A DNA stretch of 64,000 nucleotides from Loripinus fragilis. Taxonomy: Eukaryota; Mollusca; Bivalvia; Lucinida; Lucinidae. Below are positions 35,033-46,649 of the stretch, piece after piece (within the stretch, counting starts at the first letter, position 1; every line of letters begins with the position of its first letter). A program made the translations under genes and the position numbers. The stretch spans positions 16,534,509-16,598,508 of the forward strand of contig OZ026524.1 of NCBI GenBank assembly GCA_964019695.1, given 5' to 3'. The notes beneath the pieces are model-generated. The model was not told the origin of the DNA. It saw nothing but the letters and a program-made list of their open reading frames with translations, and made no database searches.

Positions 35033-35395
35033 GTTAAAAGGCGTCTCTGAGGTAAAGTGTAAGGCTAAAGTTGTCCAGTTTGTTATGCTTATTTGCAGTA
35101 ACTTGTTTTCTATAGGCTATTGATTCAGGTATCATCAACAGAATGTTTACAGTGCCTGTGATTTACTTGATACTGTTCAATGGAGGCTGGATGGTACTAT
35201 TTAAAAATGTTATAAATCTAAGAAAATGATAACATTTTGTTTCCAAAAATCTATAGTATAAAATAACTGTAATTTTGTGTTTCTTGTTTCCCTTGGAATA
35301 TTTGTTAAAGTTAACATGTTCACTTTCATATGAGCCCAATTAACTATAATTAATTGAATTATTAAAAGAAAATTGGTACTATTACTCCAGGGCTC

Positions 35396-35625
35396 AATGT
35401 TATAAAACATTTTCCATGCTCAACTCAGCTGAGTACGAAATTTATCCTGCTCATAAATGTAAAAATGCCAACAATTGTTGGCATTTTAACATTAATTAGC
35501 ATGATAAATACAACATCTGAGAGACTTAAAGCAAGAAACTTCTTCATTGTCGATATTTTAGTTTTTATGAGCAGTTGTATTTTTGTGCTCAGTTGAGTTG
35601 AACGTGAAAAAAAGTTTTATAACCC
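35396..35625 (+). mobile_element. Foldback element FB2, copy 1
   Basis: Ends TTTTCCATGCTCAACTCAG and CTCAGTTGAGTTGAACGTG, with the internal hairpin AAATGCCAACAATTGTTGGCATTT. Copies at 42786-43330 and 43405-43655. Confidence 0.75.
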
Positions 35626-35639
35626 AAGATAAGAGTGCA

Positions 35640-35757
35640 TAATCAAAAATTTATTTTCTAATTTCTCAACCAAAACATATATTGTGGGTACTTGAAAGAA
35701 CAGTCTCAGTGAGACAGATCTTTTGAGTACCCCAAACAAATGTTTAAACTGACTTGA
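35640..35757 (+). mobile_element. Foldback element FB1, copy 1
   Basis: Palindrome with ACATATATTGTGGGTACTTG on one arm and CAAGTACCCACA-like sequence on the other, joined by AGTCTCAGTGAGAC. Copies at about 41463-41572, 44226-44342, 53950-54030 and 57418-57540. Confidence 0.75.
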
Positions 35758-36463
35758 TTGATAAGAAAATATAAACAATTTACATCCCAAATTTCCACAT
35801 TCAGACATCATATTCAGACATTCATGAAGGAACATATTAGAGATGATCTTTTCCTACATGTAACAATCTCCACTGTTGCAAAAGAACCTAGAAAAGAGGA
35901 ATACTCAAATTACAATTTCCTCCCTAAAATATATGGGCCTCGACACCAGAAAACATGTCTTCGTGGTTTGCGAACAACAAAGGAGCAGACCAGCCTGCGC
36001 ATCCACAAAGACTGATCTGCACCTTTGTTATTCACTTTTTGGAAAGTACCATATCTAAACATGCTACTAGTGCAAATTCAACTTTTTAGCTAGTCTTTGT
36101 AGCTGAGGAGACTGGTTTTGATTTGCATTGTTAAAAAACCCCAAAGACAAGTTTTGTGGCTGCTAGGCCCATATAATGGCGATGGTATGAGAAACCCCAT
36201 CTTTATGGGTCTGCGATCAGCTATGGTTCAACCCAACCTGCTCAGCGTCAGAGACTAGCTTGAATATTGAACCAAGATTAGCTATTATACAATTAAGAAA
36301 GGAAATAGCAATGGCACTGAACAGACTTGCTGATGTGCCTTTGTTGTTTCCATGCAAATAAATCAGGTTTTTTTCACAATGAGGCCCGTATTAAGCCCAG
36401 AATTTTTTTGTTAGATGATTTACTGGAATTGTTTTTCAGATTTAGGGTGACGAAAAAAAAAGA

Positions 36464-36497
36464 TCTGAAAATGACCAGTTGACTGGTCATTTTCAGA
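36464..36497. repeat. 34-bp palindrome
   Basis: Arms TCTGAAAATGACCAGT and ACTGGTCATTTTCAGA are perfect complements around a central TG. No known protein site is assigned. Confidence 0.9.
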
Positions 36498-37025
36498 GCT
36501 TTTTTTTATCTCCAGAACAAACTGCAAAACTAGTAAAAGTAAACCAGCAGTCTGTATTAAATCTTTAAATTTCATAATTTTCCTTAAAATCTGCATAGGA
36601 CAATCACTTTTAACAGTGTCACTCGCAAAAATACAAAATACACAGACAGACCCCAAAAATATATAATTTTTTTCAAGGAAACTAATAATATTTATATTCA
36701 GTGGATAAAATAAAAAAAATAATATTAGATTTTTTTTTCTACTTTCCAAAAAGTTACTGTAGGAGGGTTTGTAAATCAACTAATAGAAAAATACTGGCCT
36801 TAGGGTCAGAATTGGCAGCATCTTGAGGAGACTTTCCAAAGAGCACAATAACAAATGTTGGCATGGAGGAATAAGAATATTATTAACAGTTTTTGTACAC
36901 ACTGATGGATTCTTTCTTCTGGTTTGATACAATAAACTTGGGATGGTCCACAGTATATATCTAGGTGTGTCAGGTTATAATTTAAAAAAAAAACACACTT
37001 TTTTCTGAAGATCTTTTTTACCTTA

Positions 37026-37100
37026 ACAAACAGAGTAGACTCTGATGAAATGCCGCATTATGCGTCATTTCATCCGGGTCTTTACTGTTTGCAAAAGAAC
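37026..37100 (+). repeat. Foldback FB3 copy
   Basis: AACAGAGTAGACTCTGATGA and TTTCATCCGGGTCTTTACTG arms around a GCCGCATTATGCGTC core. Confidence 0.65.
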
Positions 37101-37710
37101 TTGTATTAAGGGTTTCCCATATACAAAGGTTTCTGGGTCTTGTCTTGAAAAAGCCTGTCTTTGTACTCTTGTGGGTTTGCAATCAGGCCCCAAGGCTATA
37201 AAAGTTTTTTTAATGTGCCTCTCAACTAAGCATGACATTTAGTGTAAAATGCATTTAGCATTTATTAGCGGGAGTAATATAACATTTTTAAGTAAGATTT
37301 TCATCAAGGAAAGTTTGATGATTAATTTCTAATTGCATGCTCAGTTGAGTTGAGCATCATTTTTTTAATCTTTGTGCCTCGTAAGGTGTAAATCAACCTA
37401 CTCAACTATTTACACTAGCTAGCAACTTGAAAATTTGCAATTAACGAGTTAAGCGATCACATTTTCCAGGAAGTGAATAACAAAAGACTGTAAAGTGCAG
37501 GCTGATCTTGATCTGTTCCTTTGTAGTTTGAATACAACAATATAAAGTTTTATTGCAACAAAGCCCATCTTATCCACGGCTCGTGTTGTAGTCTTTCAAC
37601 TGAAAAGGCAAAAGCAGGATACAGTATCTTGGTGGATATAGTCCTTGCCTCAGTTTGATCGTAGCTGCTTGCCTATCTCTTGAGAATGTTTCTGAACGAA
37701 TAGATAAATA

Positions 37711-38350
37711 GAGGATCTTACATGAGTGGTCATTTTATATGAAATTTATTTAATGAGACTTTGGCAAGTTTAATAAATTTAATATAAAATGATCACAACT
37801 GTAAGATTCTCTTTATCATATGACACTTTAAAAGTGATTTTATCGCCTTTAAATTGTGCTTATTTCAATGAAAATTTGCTATGTTGTAACGGACGTCGTC
37901 ATGGCGTTACTTGTTCCTTGCCAAAAGTGTTATGTAAGTTACTAACGTGTGGTCATAACATTATTTATGACATGAAGTTATCCACAGAATAACAGTAACG
38001 TCATATGATAAAACAATATTTATCATATGACGTCGCGTCTGGGAGTGAAATAACGCCATACAATAAAATCTGTAAACCACTAGTGGTTTATCGATTTACG
38101 GGAAACGTTATTACGTCCATAACAACGTTGCGTACATGATAACAAAATCATAACGTTTTTCGCCAGAAATGAGATTTCAAAGAATTTGTCATATGATAAA
38201 TAGAATCTAACATTCGTGCTCTTGTATTATTGAATTTATTAAACTCGTTGCGAAAAAGAGATAAAATGCTCGGCAAGCCTCGCATTTTATCTCTTTTCCC
38301 CAACTCGTTTAATAAATTCAATAAAACATGAGCACTCATGTAAGATCCTC
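37711..38350 (+). mobile_element. 640-bp TA-flanked MITE with internal palindromes
   Basis: Terminal inverted repeat GAGGATCTTACATGAGTG, with TA at 37709-37710 and 38351-38352. Inside are a palindrome around TATCATATGACGTC (about 38000-38035) and a long hairpin (about 38228-38326) with arms TATTGAATTTATTAAACTCG and its complement. CpG and ACGTC/AACGTT words are frequent compared with neighbouring DNA. No transposase. Confidence 0.8.
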
Positions 38351-38517
38351 TATATATATAGACTAGACCATGAAGATATAAACCAGCACATGAGATTTTG
38401 GAGATTATCACATCATTGAGAAACAATGGCTCAAGCAAATAACACGGCAGGGACCTCCCTGCTCAAATACTCAAATTATTGATGTAGATGAAGTCTTGTG
38501 CCAAAATTTAGAAATCT

Positions 38518-38790
38518 GACCCCACTGGACATGTCAGCATGGGTGTTTAAAAGAGGCTTGTCAAAAATTTGCACATACAAAAAATACCAAAATCTTCATG
38601 AGCTGGCCCATACATGTATGATTCTTATCACATAGATACATACGTTTTATGGGGGCATCTGGCCACGCTGGTCATGTCAGTATGGGTGTTTAAAGGAGGT
38701 TTTTGCACATACGAAATACCAAAAATGTTATGAGCTGGCCCATACATGTATGATTCTTATCACATAGTTATTTAAGTTTTATGGGGGGAT
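38518..38790 (+). repeat. Direct tandem duplication, two units of about 140 bp
   Basis: Both units carry CATGTCAGCATGGGTGTTTA or its TATGGG variant, GAGCTGGCCCATACATGTAT, GATTCTTATCACATAG and TTTTATGGGGG. Confidence 0.8.
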
Positions 38791-39282
38791 GCTTTGTAAT
38801 CTTGTTTAGATTTCATTTCACTGTAGAAAGGAGAGGTTGTTAGCTTGGCTTGATTTATGTCTTGTTTACGCCAGATAAATTTTCCTCAGACCTGCGGAAT
38901 GCTGATGAATGTTAGACAGGGTTCCCACAAATTATGGAAAGCAAAATTCCCTGACATTTCCCTGACTTTTCCCTGAACAAATCCAAATTTCCCTGACCCA
39001 AAATATCGGCATTTGTCAACCTTTGTGGGTAATCTATGAGTATGATTAGTGAAACAAATATGAATTTCAAGCAAATATCTCATATGCCTGTATAGTGTAG
39101 ATAAAATGTATGACAATTCATCGACCCCTTCAAAATGATTTTAGACTTAAGGTAATTTTTGACTTACAAAAGTGCTAAAATGCCTATCACTACTTCCACG
39201 AAGCAATCTGTTGAGTAAAATTCAAAATGTTACGATTCAACAAAATGATGAGATTGGCCCATAAGTGCATTATAAGACTTGG

Positions 39283-39335
39283 TCAGGTGTGGTACTTGAT
39301 TGTATCGATTCCTGATCTTTGCACCCTTACTTACT
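39283..39335 (+). mobile_element. Naiad family B terminal fragment
   Basis: GGTCAGGTGTGGTACTTGAT then TGTATCGATTCCTGATCTTT: the last 50 or so bases of the family-B 3' end, matching the reverse of 17467-17520. Confidence 0.75.
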
Positions 39336-40335
39336 TTCTTATACATAACTTAAAAGCAAACAGAACAAAACTGGCTAGGCATATAAAACTGCCATTTTCC
39401 CACTGATTAATATTTTGATCACCAGAATTCTTGATACCTTTGAAGCATCAATATAAACCAAGTAGCAGATGCTTGCCTGTGTCCACAAGCATAACCCCAT
39501 ATTTCAAGAGGCCAACTTAATGAGGCTGTCAAATAATTTGGTACCCAAATAGTTATAAGGAAGACTCAGGGAGTGCCACAATCAGACGCATGCAACCTAT
39601 CCCATGCATCAAATGGAAAAAAACAAAACACAGAGTAACAAGTAACAGAATTTTCAAATGTTCAATTTGGCCATTAGTTTCGTGCAGTTTCATCGACTCA
39701 TTGTTGCTGAATCTGTCAATGAACTAACATAATTTTTGTCTGAAAGCAAGCAGGAAAAACTGGAAATGTTAACACAGCGTTATGAAACATAAAGACAAGG
39801 ATTTTGACACCAACACTCTTCAAACAAATGCTCGTTGAGTCAATAGTGCTCAATGAACATTGGGTGTGTAGAAATAAGCATACTACTATTAAATGCAAGC
39901 AGGAAAAGCTTTCCAAGTTTTCAAAGCTACCAATCTGTCAATCATATTTTTTTCAGCAATATTTCCTCATACAAATGTTAACCGCAACCATAGTGTGAAG
40001 GAATGTACTATACATGAGTAATTTGACTAAAAACTGTAGAAGGAACTGATCACCATGCAATTTAAGTTTAGCTCCTTCAGTAAATCCCGGGGCCCCTTCT
40101 TAAAAGATTATTTCACATAACTTTCAATTTTTGTTACCAAATATTAAACAAATATGATGAAGGCAAAGTATCTAATGTCTTATAACAAAAACTATGGTAG
40201 GTGTTGATCTACACTGTCTCTGCGTATGCATAGTCCAATAAAATTTACAAAGAGAATTTACTCTAATACAATTGGGCCCTACCCATTACTGTTGTATTTA
40301 TGAGTGTCTGACTTGAGCTAATGAATTTATATCTA

Positions 40336-40911
40336 CTAGTCAAAAGTTCTAATCGGCCACGTGTGTTTTTACCGATTTTCTGAAAAGTTGTTAGCACTAT
40401 ACCAATTCCATTTGCATAACTGAATAGGTCAGCCTATCAGTTAATGATAGCAGAAAACGGCTAAGCAAATTTCATTAAGTTGTATCCGGGAGGCTTCGCC
40501 AAACACGTATACCCTCAATTTCAAAATTAACAGGAATTTGCATTAGATGGTGGGGTAATTTTTGACATATTGGCCAATAGCAACGAGTCTCATGCAGATG
40601 GAGTGCTCATTTAAACAGTTTAGTGTTCAATATGAGTTTGGCTTTTGAAATGAAAACATTTTGCGTGTGAAAGGCGGTTATTTCAAAAAGTCACGACTCG
40701 CAAATTGTGCCAAAATGCGAATTTTGAAAATGGGGGTACCACTATTCAATTTGACATCCTGCTTGCACTGTTAAACATTTTGTCAAAAGTTTTACTGTTT
40801 AGGGTACATGAAATGTCTTGCTATTTCGAGATGCAAAAAAACTAGTCACAGCATTTCACGTTATGAAGAAAATCAATAAAATACAGGTGGCCGGTTAGAA
40901 CTTTTGGCTAG
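40336..40911 (+). mobile_element. TA-flanked MITE nested in the hAT-like element
   Basis: Ends CTAGTCAAAAGTTCTAATCG (then GCCAC) and GTGGCCGGTTAGAACTTTTG (then GCTAG), flanked by TA at 40334-40335 and 40912-40913. 576 bp, no coding capacity. Confidence 0.8.
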
Positions 40912-41462
40912 TATATTAAATTGAATTCATCTCTAAAGATATTAAGGAAACATTAGGTCACAGACAGACAATAGGAAAGACAGAAAATGAAAAACAATAT
41001 TTCCCTACAGAAAACAGTTTTCAGGGGAGGGTGCTTCCCTATCTGTCAATGTTTACCGCCTTCCTCTAATGAGCATATATTTTCAAATTTAGGAGTACAT
41101 GTACTTACTATTGTACAATTTTGTTTTTACATTTTCATATTCCAAATATCCATTCAGTATTCTATATCATATTTTGTGTAAAACTTTGGACATCCCTAGA
41201 ATTTTGAGGACATTGATCTACTTCAAAACAGTATTCATCATTATAAAATATGAAAAGTTGTTATAAAACTCCCTGACTTTTCCCTGACTTTCTCCAAAAT
41301 TTCAAATTTCCCTGACTCAACTCAAAATTCCCTGACTTTTCCCTGACCTTTAATTTTTTCATTTTTCACTGACTTTTCCCTGACCGTGGGAACCCTGTTG
41401 GATCCCTAGGCTACCGGTACAACCAACCCTCAGCTCAGTCCTTTAGTGCGTACCAAAATATT

Positions 41463-41572
41463 GATTTTCTTATTTCTCAACCATAACATATGTTGTGGGT
41501 ACTCAAAAGATCCGTCTCAATCAGACGGTTCTTTTGAGCACCCAAAACATATGTTCAAACTGATGGATTAGA
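41463..41572 (+). mobile_element. Foldback element FB1, copy 2
   Basis: Arms AACATATGTTGTGGGTACTC and GAGCACCCAAAACATATGTT, centre CCGTCTCAATCAGACGG. Confidence 0.8.
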
Positions 41573-42785
41573 GAGTATTTAAAAGTTTATGCTCCAAAAT
41601 TTTGTTTATCTAAACCTATGCAGCTACAGAAAAGTATCATTTTATTGTCAATTTTACCGACAACCCTTTAAAACGCAATTCCATACATCCCACGGAAAAT
41701 CTAACATATGAAAGCGTTTATAACTGAATCTTGAGAAATTGGGATTTGCAATTATAACCCTAAATATTCTGACAGAAAGGTCTGTTTAAACAACTTTAAA
41801 CCCGGATCATTAGGCTCCTGGAGGAATATCTGCAGATGACTAAGAATTATGAAAAACAAGGCAGAGGTGTTACCCGCAATACGCAAGTCCTCTATCAGTT
41901 TTGGTATACCATGAAAAAAATGACATGCATAAGGCCAAAAAAATTATTGACATGTTTCTCAGGCCATATTTTTAAAGAAACAGATGCGACAGGGCAGCTT
42001 TTTATTTTAAATTTTATTCAGCAGAAAACAGATGCGGGAACTTTTTTTTTGAAATTCAAACGATTTTTCGGATATTATTCAAGTCAGGCCATAAAACTTG
42101 ATAGTGAAAGCCTCTGCACATTAAGTAGATTTGACTTCATCACCTATGCAAAAAACTTACACTGTTGGGGCTCGATAACTAACAAAACACAGTAGAAAAG
42201 CATTGAGGAAATACCGGAAATGGAGCCGAGAATAAATAAACTAGCCAACATTACCAGCAATGGACCACAACGTCCTAGTGAAACCACATGGTCGTTACCG
42301 ATAATGATGTTAAGAAATTGGAAAAGCGTTTTTTTTTCTTTTTCTTTTTTAGAAAGCAATAAAAAAAGTAATGCGGGGCTTTTAAAACAGATGCGGCGGT
42401 GCCTGAGAAACAATTCAATTTTTTTTGCCTAATCAACACATTGCCACCTGTTCACAGACCAATTTTCCTGAAGCTAGCTTTAATAGTTTTTGAGTTATCT
42501 CGGGATCCATATCTTAGCTGATAGACACACAGATAAATGACCATGTAAACTCCGGTAGGGGACGAATTAACCAACATGCAAAGAGTTAATGTCTGTGTGC
42601 TAAGCACAATTATCTCTCGGGCTGGCTTAAATGAGTTATTCTAGACCTTTACACTGCAAGCACTCACCTTAAAGTTTATGTAGATTGTTGAGGTTCTTCT
42701 TCTCTCTCAAAACTGTAGTTAACAAACCTGCCTGGATTTCTACAATAAGAAAGACTTTGTAAGAATTCCTGGCCCCAAGGAACAT
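41573..42785. other. Non-coding stretch
   Basis: No gene is supported. The 119-residue frame at 41836-42195 is lysine/phenylalanine-rich without any family motif. Confidence 0.4.
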
Positions 42786-43330
42786 AAAACTTTTTTCACA
42801 CTCAACTCAAATGGTTTTGTTTGTTTTGTTGCTTTACGTCCCAAGTCAAAAGCTATGGTCATTGCGGGACGGTCAGTTCACCTAACCACACTTTTTTCCT
42901 GGGCAAGTTTGAACAAGCAGTTAACCAGTAATCGTGCACATACTTTCCCTTGTAAATGACAACAACCCTTCATGAATGATTCAGCGGAAGGGAGGAGAAT
43001 GACCGTAGAAATTATTTCATGATCAATCTCCACGAAAGTATGGGACCGGGCCGGGATCGAACTCGCGACCCCTGGATCTGCAGTCAGCTTTGCATCTGTA
43101 ACCAGAAACCTTACCGACTGCGCTACGCGGCCCGGGCATGAAATTTTAACTGCTTTTTAAAATCAAAATGCTGAACAGTATAAAGACTTTTTCTTGCATT
43201 CAAACTCTCATACATTGTATTTATTATGCTAATAAACGTTAAAATGCTAACAATTGTTGACATTTTAACATTTATGAGCATGAATAATGTCACACTTAGT
43301 TGATTTGAGCATGGAAAACCTTTTATGACC
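42786..43330 (+). mobile_element. Foldback element FB2, copy 2, split by a SINE
   Basis: Left part ends CTCAACTCAAATG and right part resumes CATGAAATTTTAA. The intact sister copy at 43405-43655 reads CAAATGAGCATGAAATT there, so the SINE at 42814-43136 is a later insertion. Confidence 0.75.
42814..43136 (-). mobile_element. tRNA-derived SINE, family 2, full-length copy
   Basis: On the minus strand: CCCGGGCCGCGTAGCGCAGT with a canonical box A (TAGCGCAGTCGG), box B within GCGAGTTCGATCCCGGCCC, a body including CGGTCATTCTCCTCCCTTCC and TTAACTGCTTGTTCAAAC, and the tail GGGACGTAAAGCAACAAAAC. A second copy is at 57617-57915. Confidence 0.85.
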
Positions 43331-43404
43331 AGGAGGCCTGCTCTCCTGCCATATTTACTCAGCTATAAGACATTTTGGAGATAATGCATTGTGTAACTGG
43401 GGCT

Positions 43405-43655
43405 GAGGCTATAAAACTTTTGTTCATGCTCAACTCAAATGAGCATGAAATTAACCATGCTCATAAACATTAAAATGACAACAATTGTTGGCATTTTAAC
43501 ATTTATTAGCACGATAAGTACAACATCTGGGAGTTTGAAAGTAAGAAATGTCTTTTTTCTTCAGCATTTGAGTTTTTACACGCAGCTGAAACTTCAGGTT
43601 CAGTTGAATTGAGCATGAAAACAGTTTTATAATATCGGGGCTTGATGTTTGTTTT
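43405..43655 (+). mobile_element. Foldback element FB2, copy 3 (intact)
   Basis: Ends CATGCTCAACTCAAATGAGC and TTCAGTTGAATTGAGCATG, with the internal AATTGTTGGCATTTTAACAT. Confidence 0.75.
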
Positions 43656-43770
43656 GTGACTTGTTTTAGAGGACCCATTTTATCACTGAAATACAGATGA
43701 AAATCAGTCCTACAGCCAAATAAATATGGGCTAGTGCAGAACAAATGGAGGATATAACAATTGTGATCAT

Positions 43771-43901
43771 GCATTATTGAATTTATTAAATGAGTTGGGG
43801 GAAAAGAGACAAAATGCAAGGCTTGTTTAGCATTTATCATTTTTTCGTAACAAGTTTAATAAATTCAATAACACAGAGGGGGGGGGGGGGGGGGGGGGGG
43901 G
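43771..43901 (+). repeat. Palindrome followed by a 24-base G run
   Basis: TTATTGAATTTATTAAATGA and TAAATTCAATAA form arms like those inside the 37711-38350 element. They are directly followed by 24 consecutive G at 43878-43901. Confidence 0.9.
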
Positions 43902-44225
43902 TATAATAACATTATCAAAGAAGAGACAGAAATATACAGGACTCTACTATTTTTTTTCATTTCGAATCAATCTATGTAATTCAAAGACCCTAGTATACAC
44001 TGTTCCAAAGATGTTGGAGGCATTTGAAAGTGTTCCCTAATAGACTTAATGATGGACAGACATGCTAAGCTAAAAGCATGTTTGCCATGACCCTCAGTCT
44101 AAGTTCTCCACCCCTTGCTTTCCAACAGGCATGAACACAGCCTACGGTGCCAACAAAGATTTAGGACTTACTACCAATGATTGAATCATATAGGCCTCCC
44201 GATAAAAGTGCGTATCTGAAAATTA

Positions 44226-44342
44226 GTTTCTTATTTTTCAATCAAAACGCATGGTGTGGGTGCTCAAAAGAATCATCTGATGTCTCAATGAGACGTTTTT
44301 TTTTGAGCACCAAAACACATGTTTAGACAGATGAATAAGGAA
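44226..44342 (+). mobile_element. Foldback element FB1, copy 3
   Basis: TTGAGCACCAAAACACATG on one side and CATGGTGTGGGTGCTCAAAA on the other, centre TGTCTCAATGAGACG. Confidence 0.75.
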
Positions 44343-44756
44343 AACATAACACTTTTACAATCAAAAAGTTTGCTTAACTGGACCTTTGATCATAATATTT
44401 TATAATAATTGGCCTAGCAACTGATTAATTAACAGGACATTTACACCATATATACATAGGAAATTCTGAGTCAACAGGGATTTTCCCTGGCCTGATTTGG
44501 GACTTAATATCGGCCCATTCCCAATTAAAAAATGAGCAAAAACTTCCCAAAACGGTGTTTATCATTCCCAATTTCTTAGTTCTAAATTTCAGTGATATCT
44601 CATGAAAATCTAAACAAAAATAGCAAAATTACAGATGCATGAAAATTTACATAAAAACGAAATTTCATTCACATTTTTATGCAAATTTTCATTAGTTTTT
44701 ATGAAGGGCAATTAAAGCAACACAATGTTACAGCTTTATACTGCTAATTTCTGATA

Positions 44757-45364
44757 TGAGCCATGTCATGTGATTTCCAACAATGTGGTATTTTGACAAG
44801 TGAAGACTCAGACAAGCCTGTGCAACCTCCTTTTAAAGCTGCATACTCTGTAACTATGAACATTTTTCGAAAAATTGTATTTTCTTTTTAAATCATTGTA
44901 AAAGTAGAATTAAGCTATGTTTTCACAATAAAAATGGTCAATACAGCTGAAAACTGCATGGAAAAGTGAATTTTCTTATCAAATAGGTGTGTTTTCTCTT
45001 GTTGGTAATTATTTGAGTCCCTCCAATAATTCTAGACTGTTGAATTTTAACATAAATGCAGTTGTTTTGATAGTGATAACTTGTTAAGATTTACGAAAAT
45101 GGTAAAATGTTTACCTGAATTTGAGTATTTTTACTGTGTTCTTGAAAAATAAAAACATTATTTTTAAAATTAGAAGATCAAAAGTTACAGACTATGCAGC
45201 TTTAAGCTTAGAAACTCCAAATGGTGTTCAGTCAGTAGCTTAACACTCAGAGAATAGTCAAGGGATAAGCAAAGGCTCTGATCAGACTGCGGGTAGGCGC
45301 AGGCTGATCTGAGGCTTTGCTGGTCACACATATCACATTGTTGGAAATCTCATGCACTGGCTCA
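44757..45364 (-). mobile_element. Composite MITE A+B
   Basis: MITE A ends TGAGCCATGTCATGTGATTT and its inverse, flanked by TA at 44755-44756 and 45365-45366, with MITE B inserted at its central TTAA. Orientation is opposite to the 19724 copy. Confidence 0.85.
44837..45201 (-). mobile_element. MITE B (TTAA-flanked, 365 bp)
   Basis: Ends AGCTGCATACTCTGTAACT and AGTTACAGACTATGCAGCT, with TTAA on both sides (44833-44836 and 45202-45205). A TTAA duplication is the mark of piggyBac-type mobilisation. No coding capacity. Confidence 0.85.
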
Positions 45365-45584
45365 TATATATGGTTTTAATCCATTTAAAATGACAGTCGT
45401 TCTTTTAGATTGTATCAAATTTTCCTAATTTTGATGGTCAAAATGCTTTTTTTCCCTGATCTTAACAGACCTCTGGCCCCGACATTAGAATGGTAGGAAA
45501 ATCCATGTTCCATCAAGTTAAAGTGTGAAAGTTCACTATTTATTAATCATGTTAATATGGAATCATCAAATGAACTGAAGTGTG

Positions 45585-45759
45585 CAGTGATTTTATTTGA
45601 CCATTTTTGAGGCCGTATATGGGAGTCATTCCCAATCCAAAAATGGCCTTTATTTTCCCAATTTCATGTATTTTAGCTCTTATTTTCCAAATTTTAATAA
45701 AATATTTTCCCAAATGTGTAGGAAAAGGTAGCTTCCCAAAATCCCAAATAAAATCACTG
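45585..45759 (+). mobile_element. Small inverted-repeat element (CAGTGATTTTATTTG)
   Basis: Ends CAGTGATTTTATTTG and CAAATAAAATCACTG. Related, more diverged sequence at about 44460-44560 and 63856-63985 shares GCAAAAACTTCCCAAAA and ATTCCCAATT words. Confidence 0.7.
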
Positions 45760-45867
45760 GTGTGGTTGCTGGTCACCTGGCTTAAGATGCCTCTTGATCT
45801 GGATCTCCACTTTTTTCCCTTGAGAGTATAGAATTTTGAAAACAATATGCACACAGTGCATTTGTTG

Positions 45868-46022
45868 TGGTTGTTTGTGTTTAATGTCCTACCAACAGCT
45901 AAGGTCATATGGAGACGAGACCACAGCTTAAAGTCTCACCCGACAGACTGGTGAAGTCCTGGAATGAACCTGCGACCCCTGGTTTACATGGCTAGTGACT
46001 TATCCACTACACCAAAGCAGCT
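45868..46022 (-). mobile_element. tRNA-derived SINE, family 3
   Basis: On the minus strand: GGAGCTGCTTTGGTGTAGTG (box A region), GGTCGCAGGTTCATTCCAGG (box B), tail AGGACATTAAACACAAAC. Confidence 0.75.
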
Positions 46023-46240
46023 CCTACACAGTGCATTTAAAAAGGTGCAAAATTGTAATGTGTAGCTCATTAAATCAAATTTGGTGTCAGATAAAAATTA
46101 TAGCTGTTATGTAAATATACTAAATTCACCATATGATGACAGGTATTTTAATACTGATTGATAGTTTGAAATGTTTTAAAAATCAAAGACAATAACATGA
46201 TACTGGATAAGTGTAACTTTCAATGTTTCTTATTTTTGAT

Positions 46241-46305
46241 ATATGTAGTTGGTGCACATTGGAATTGCCTCAAAGAGGCAATTCCAATGTGTACCTACAA
46301 CATAT
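46241..46305. repeat. 65-bp near-perfect hairpin
   Basis: Arms of 31 bases, beginning ATATGTAGTTGGTGCACATT and closing AATGTGTACCTACAACATAT, around an AAA loop, with two or three mismatches. Likely a tiny foldback element. Confidence 0.85.
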
Positions 46306-46649
46306 CTTCATATGTCATTTCATTAAAAGTGAGTTTTTATCTTAAGCTTATTTTCACAAATTTCTCAACTACTTTCATTGTTTCAGTGAAATCATCATGT
46401 AGAAATGAACAACTTTTCATGTAGTTTGTCATGCACCTGGATGACAATAATAGACTGCCACTTTATGTTATTGACAGCTTATCTGAGATGCTTCAGTGAA
46501 TTAAATGCTAAACTGGTACAAATGTGGTTGTATTATAAGGTTCAATATAAAAGGTATCTGACTCAGGTTCTTATATTACAAAGAAAAGATTTAAGACTTA
46601 CACTGAAAAAGGACCAGGTACATACTCAGGAGTTTTCTCATTCTGCCTA

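Larger units (their letters stand above)
38917..41397 (+). mobile_element. hAT-like element with CAGGGTTCCCAC termini
   Basis: Ends CAGGGTTCCCAC and GTGGGAACCCTG. Both flanks carry many subterminal TTCCCTGACTTTTCC words (38938-39000, 41270-41385). The terminal CAGGG is typical of hAT elements, but I see no matching 8-bp flanking duplication and no transposase. It hosts a Naiad-B fragment (39283-39335) and a TA-flanked MITE (40336-40911). Confidence 0.6.

Noticed and set aside
15690..43136. tRNA genes at the box A/B motifs
   Set aside because: The promoter boxes belong to SINE heads with bodies and tails. No complete cloverleaf with acceptor stem was seen.
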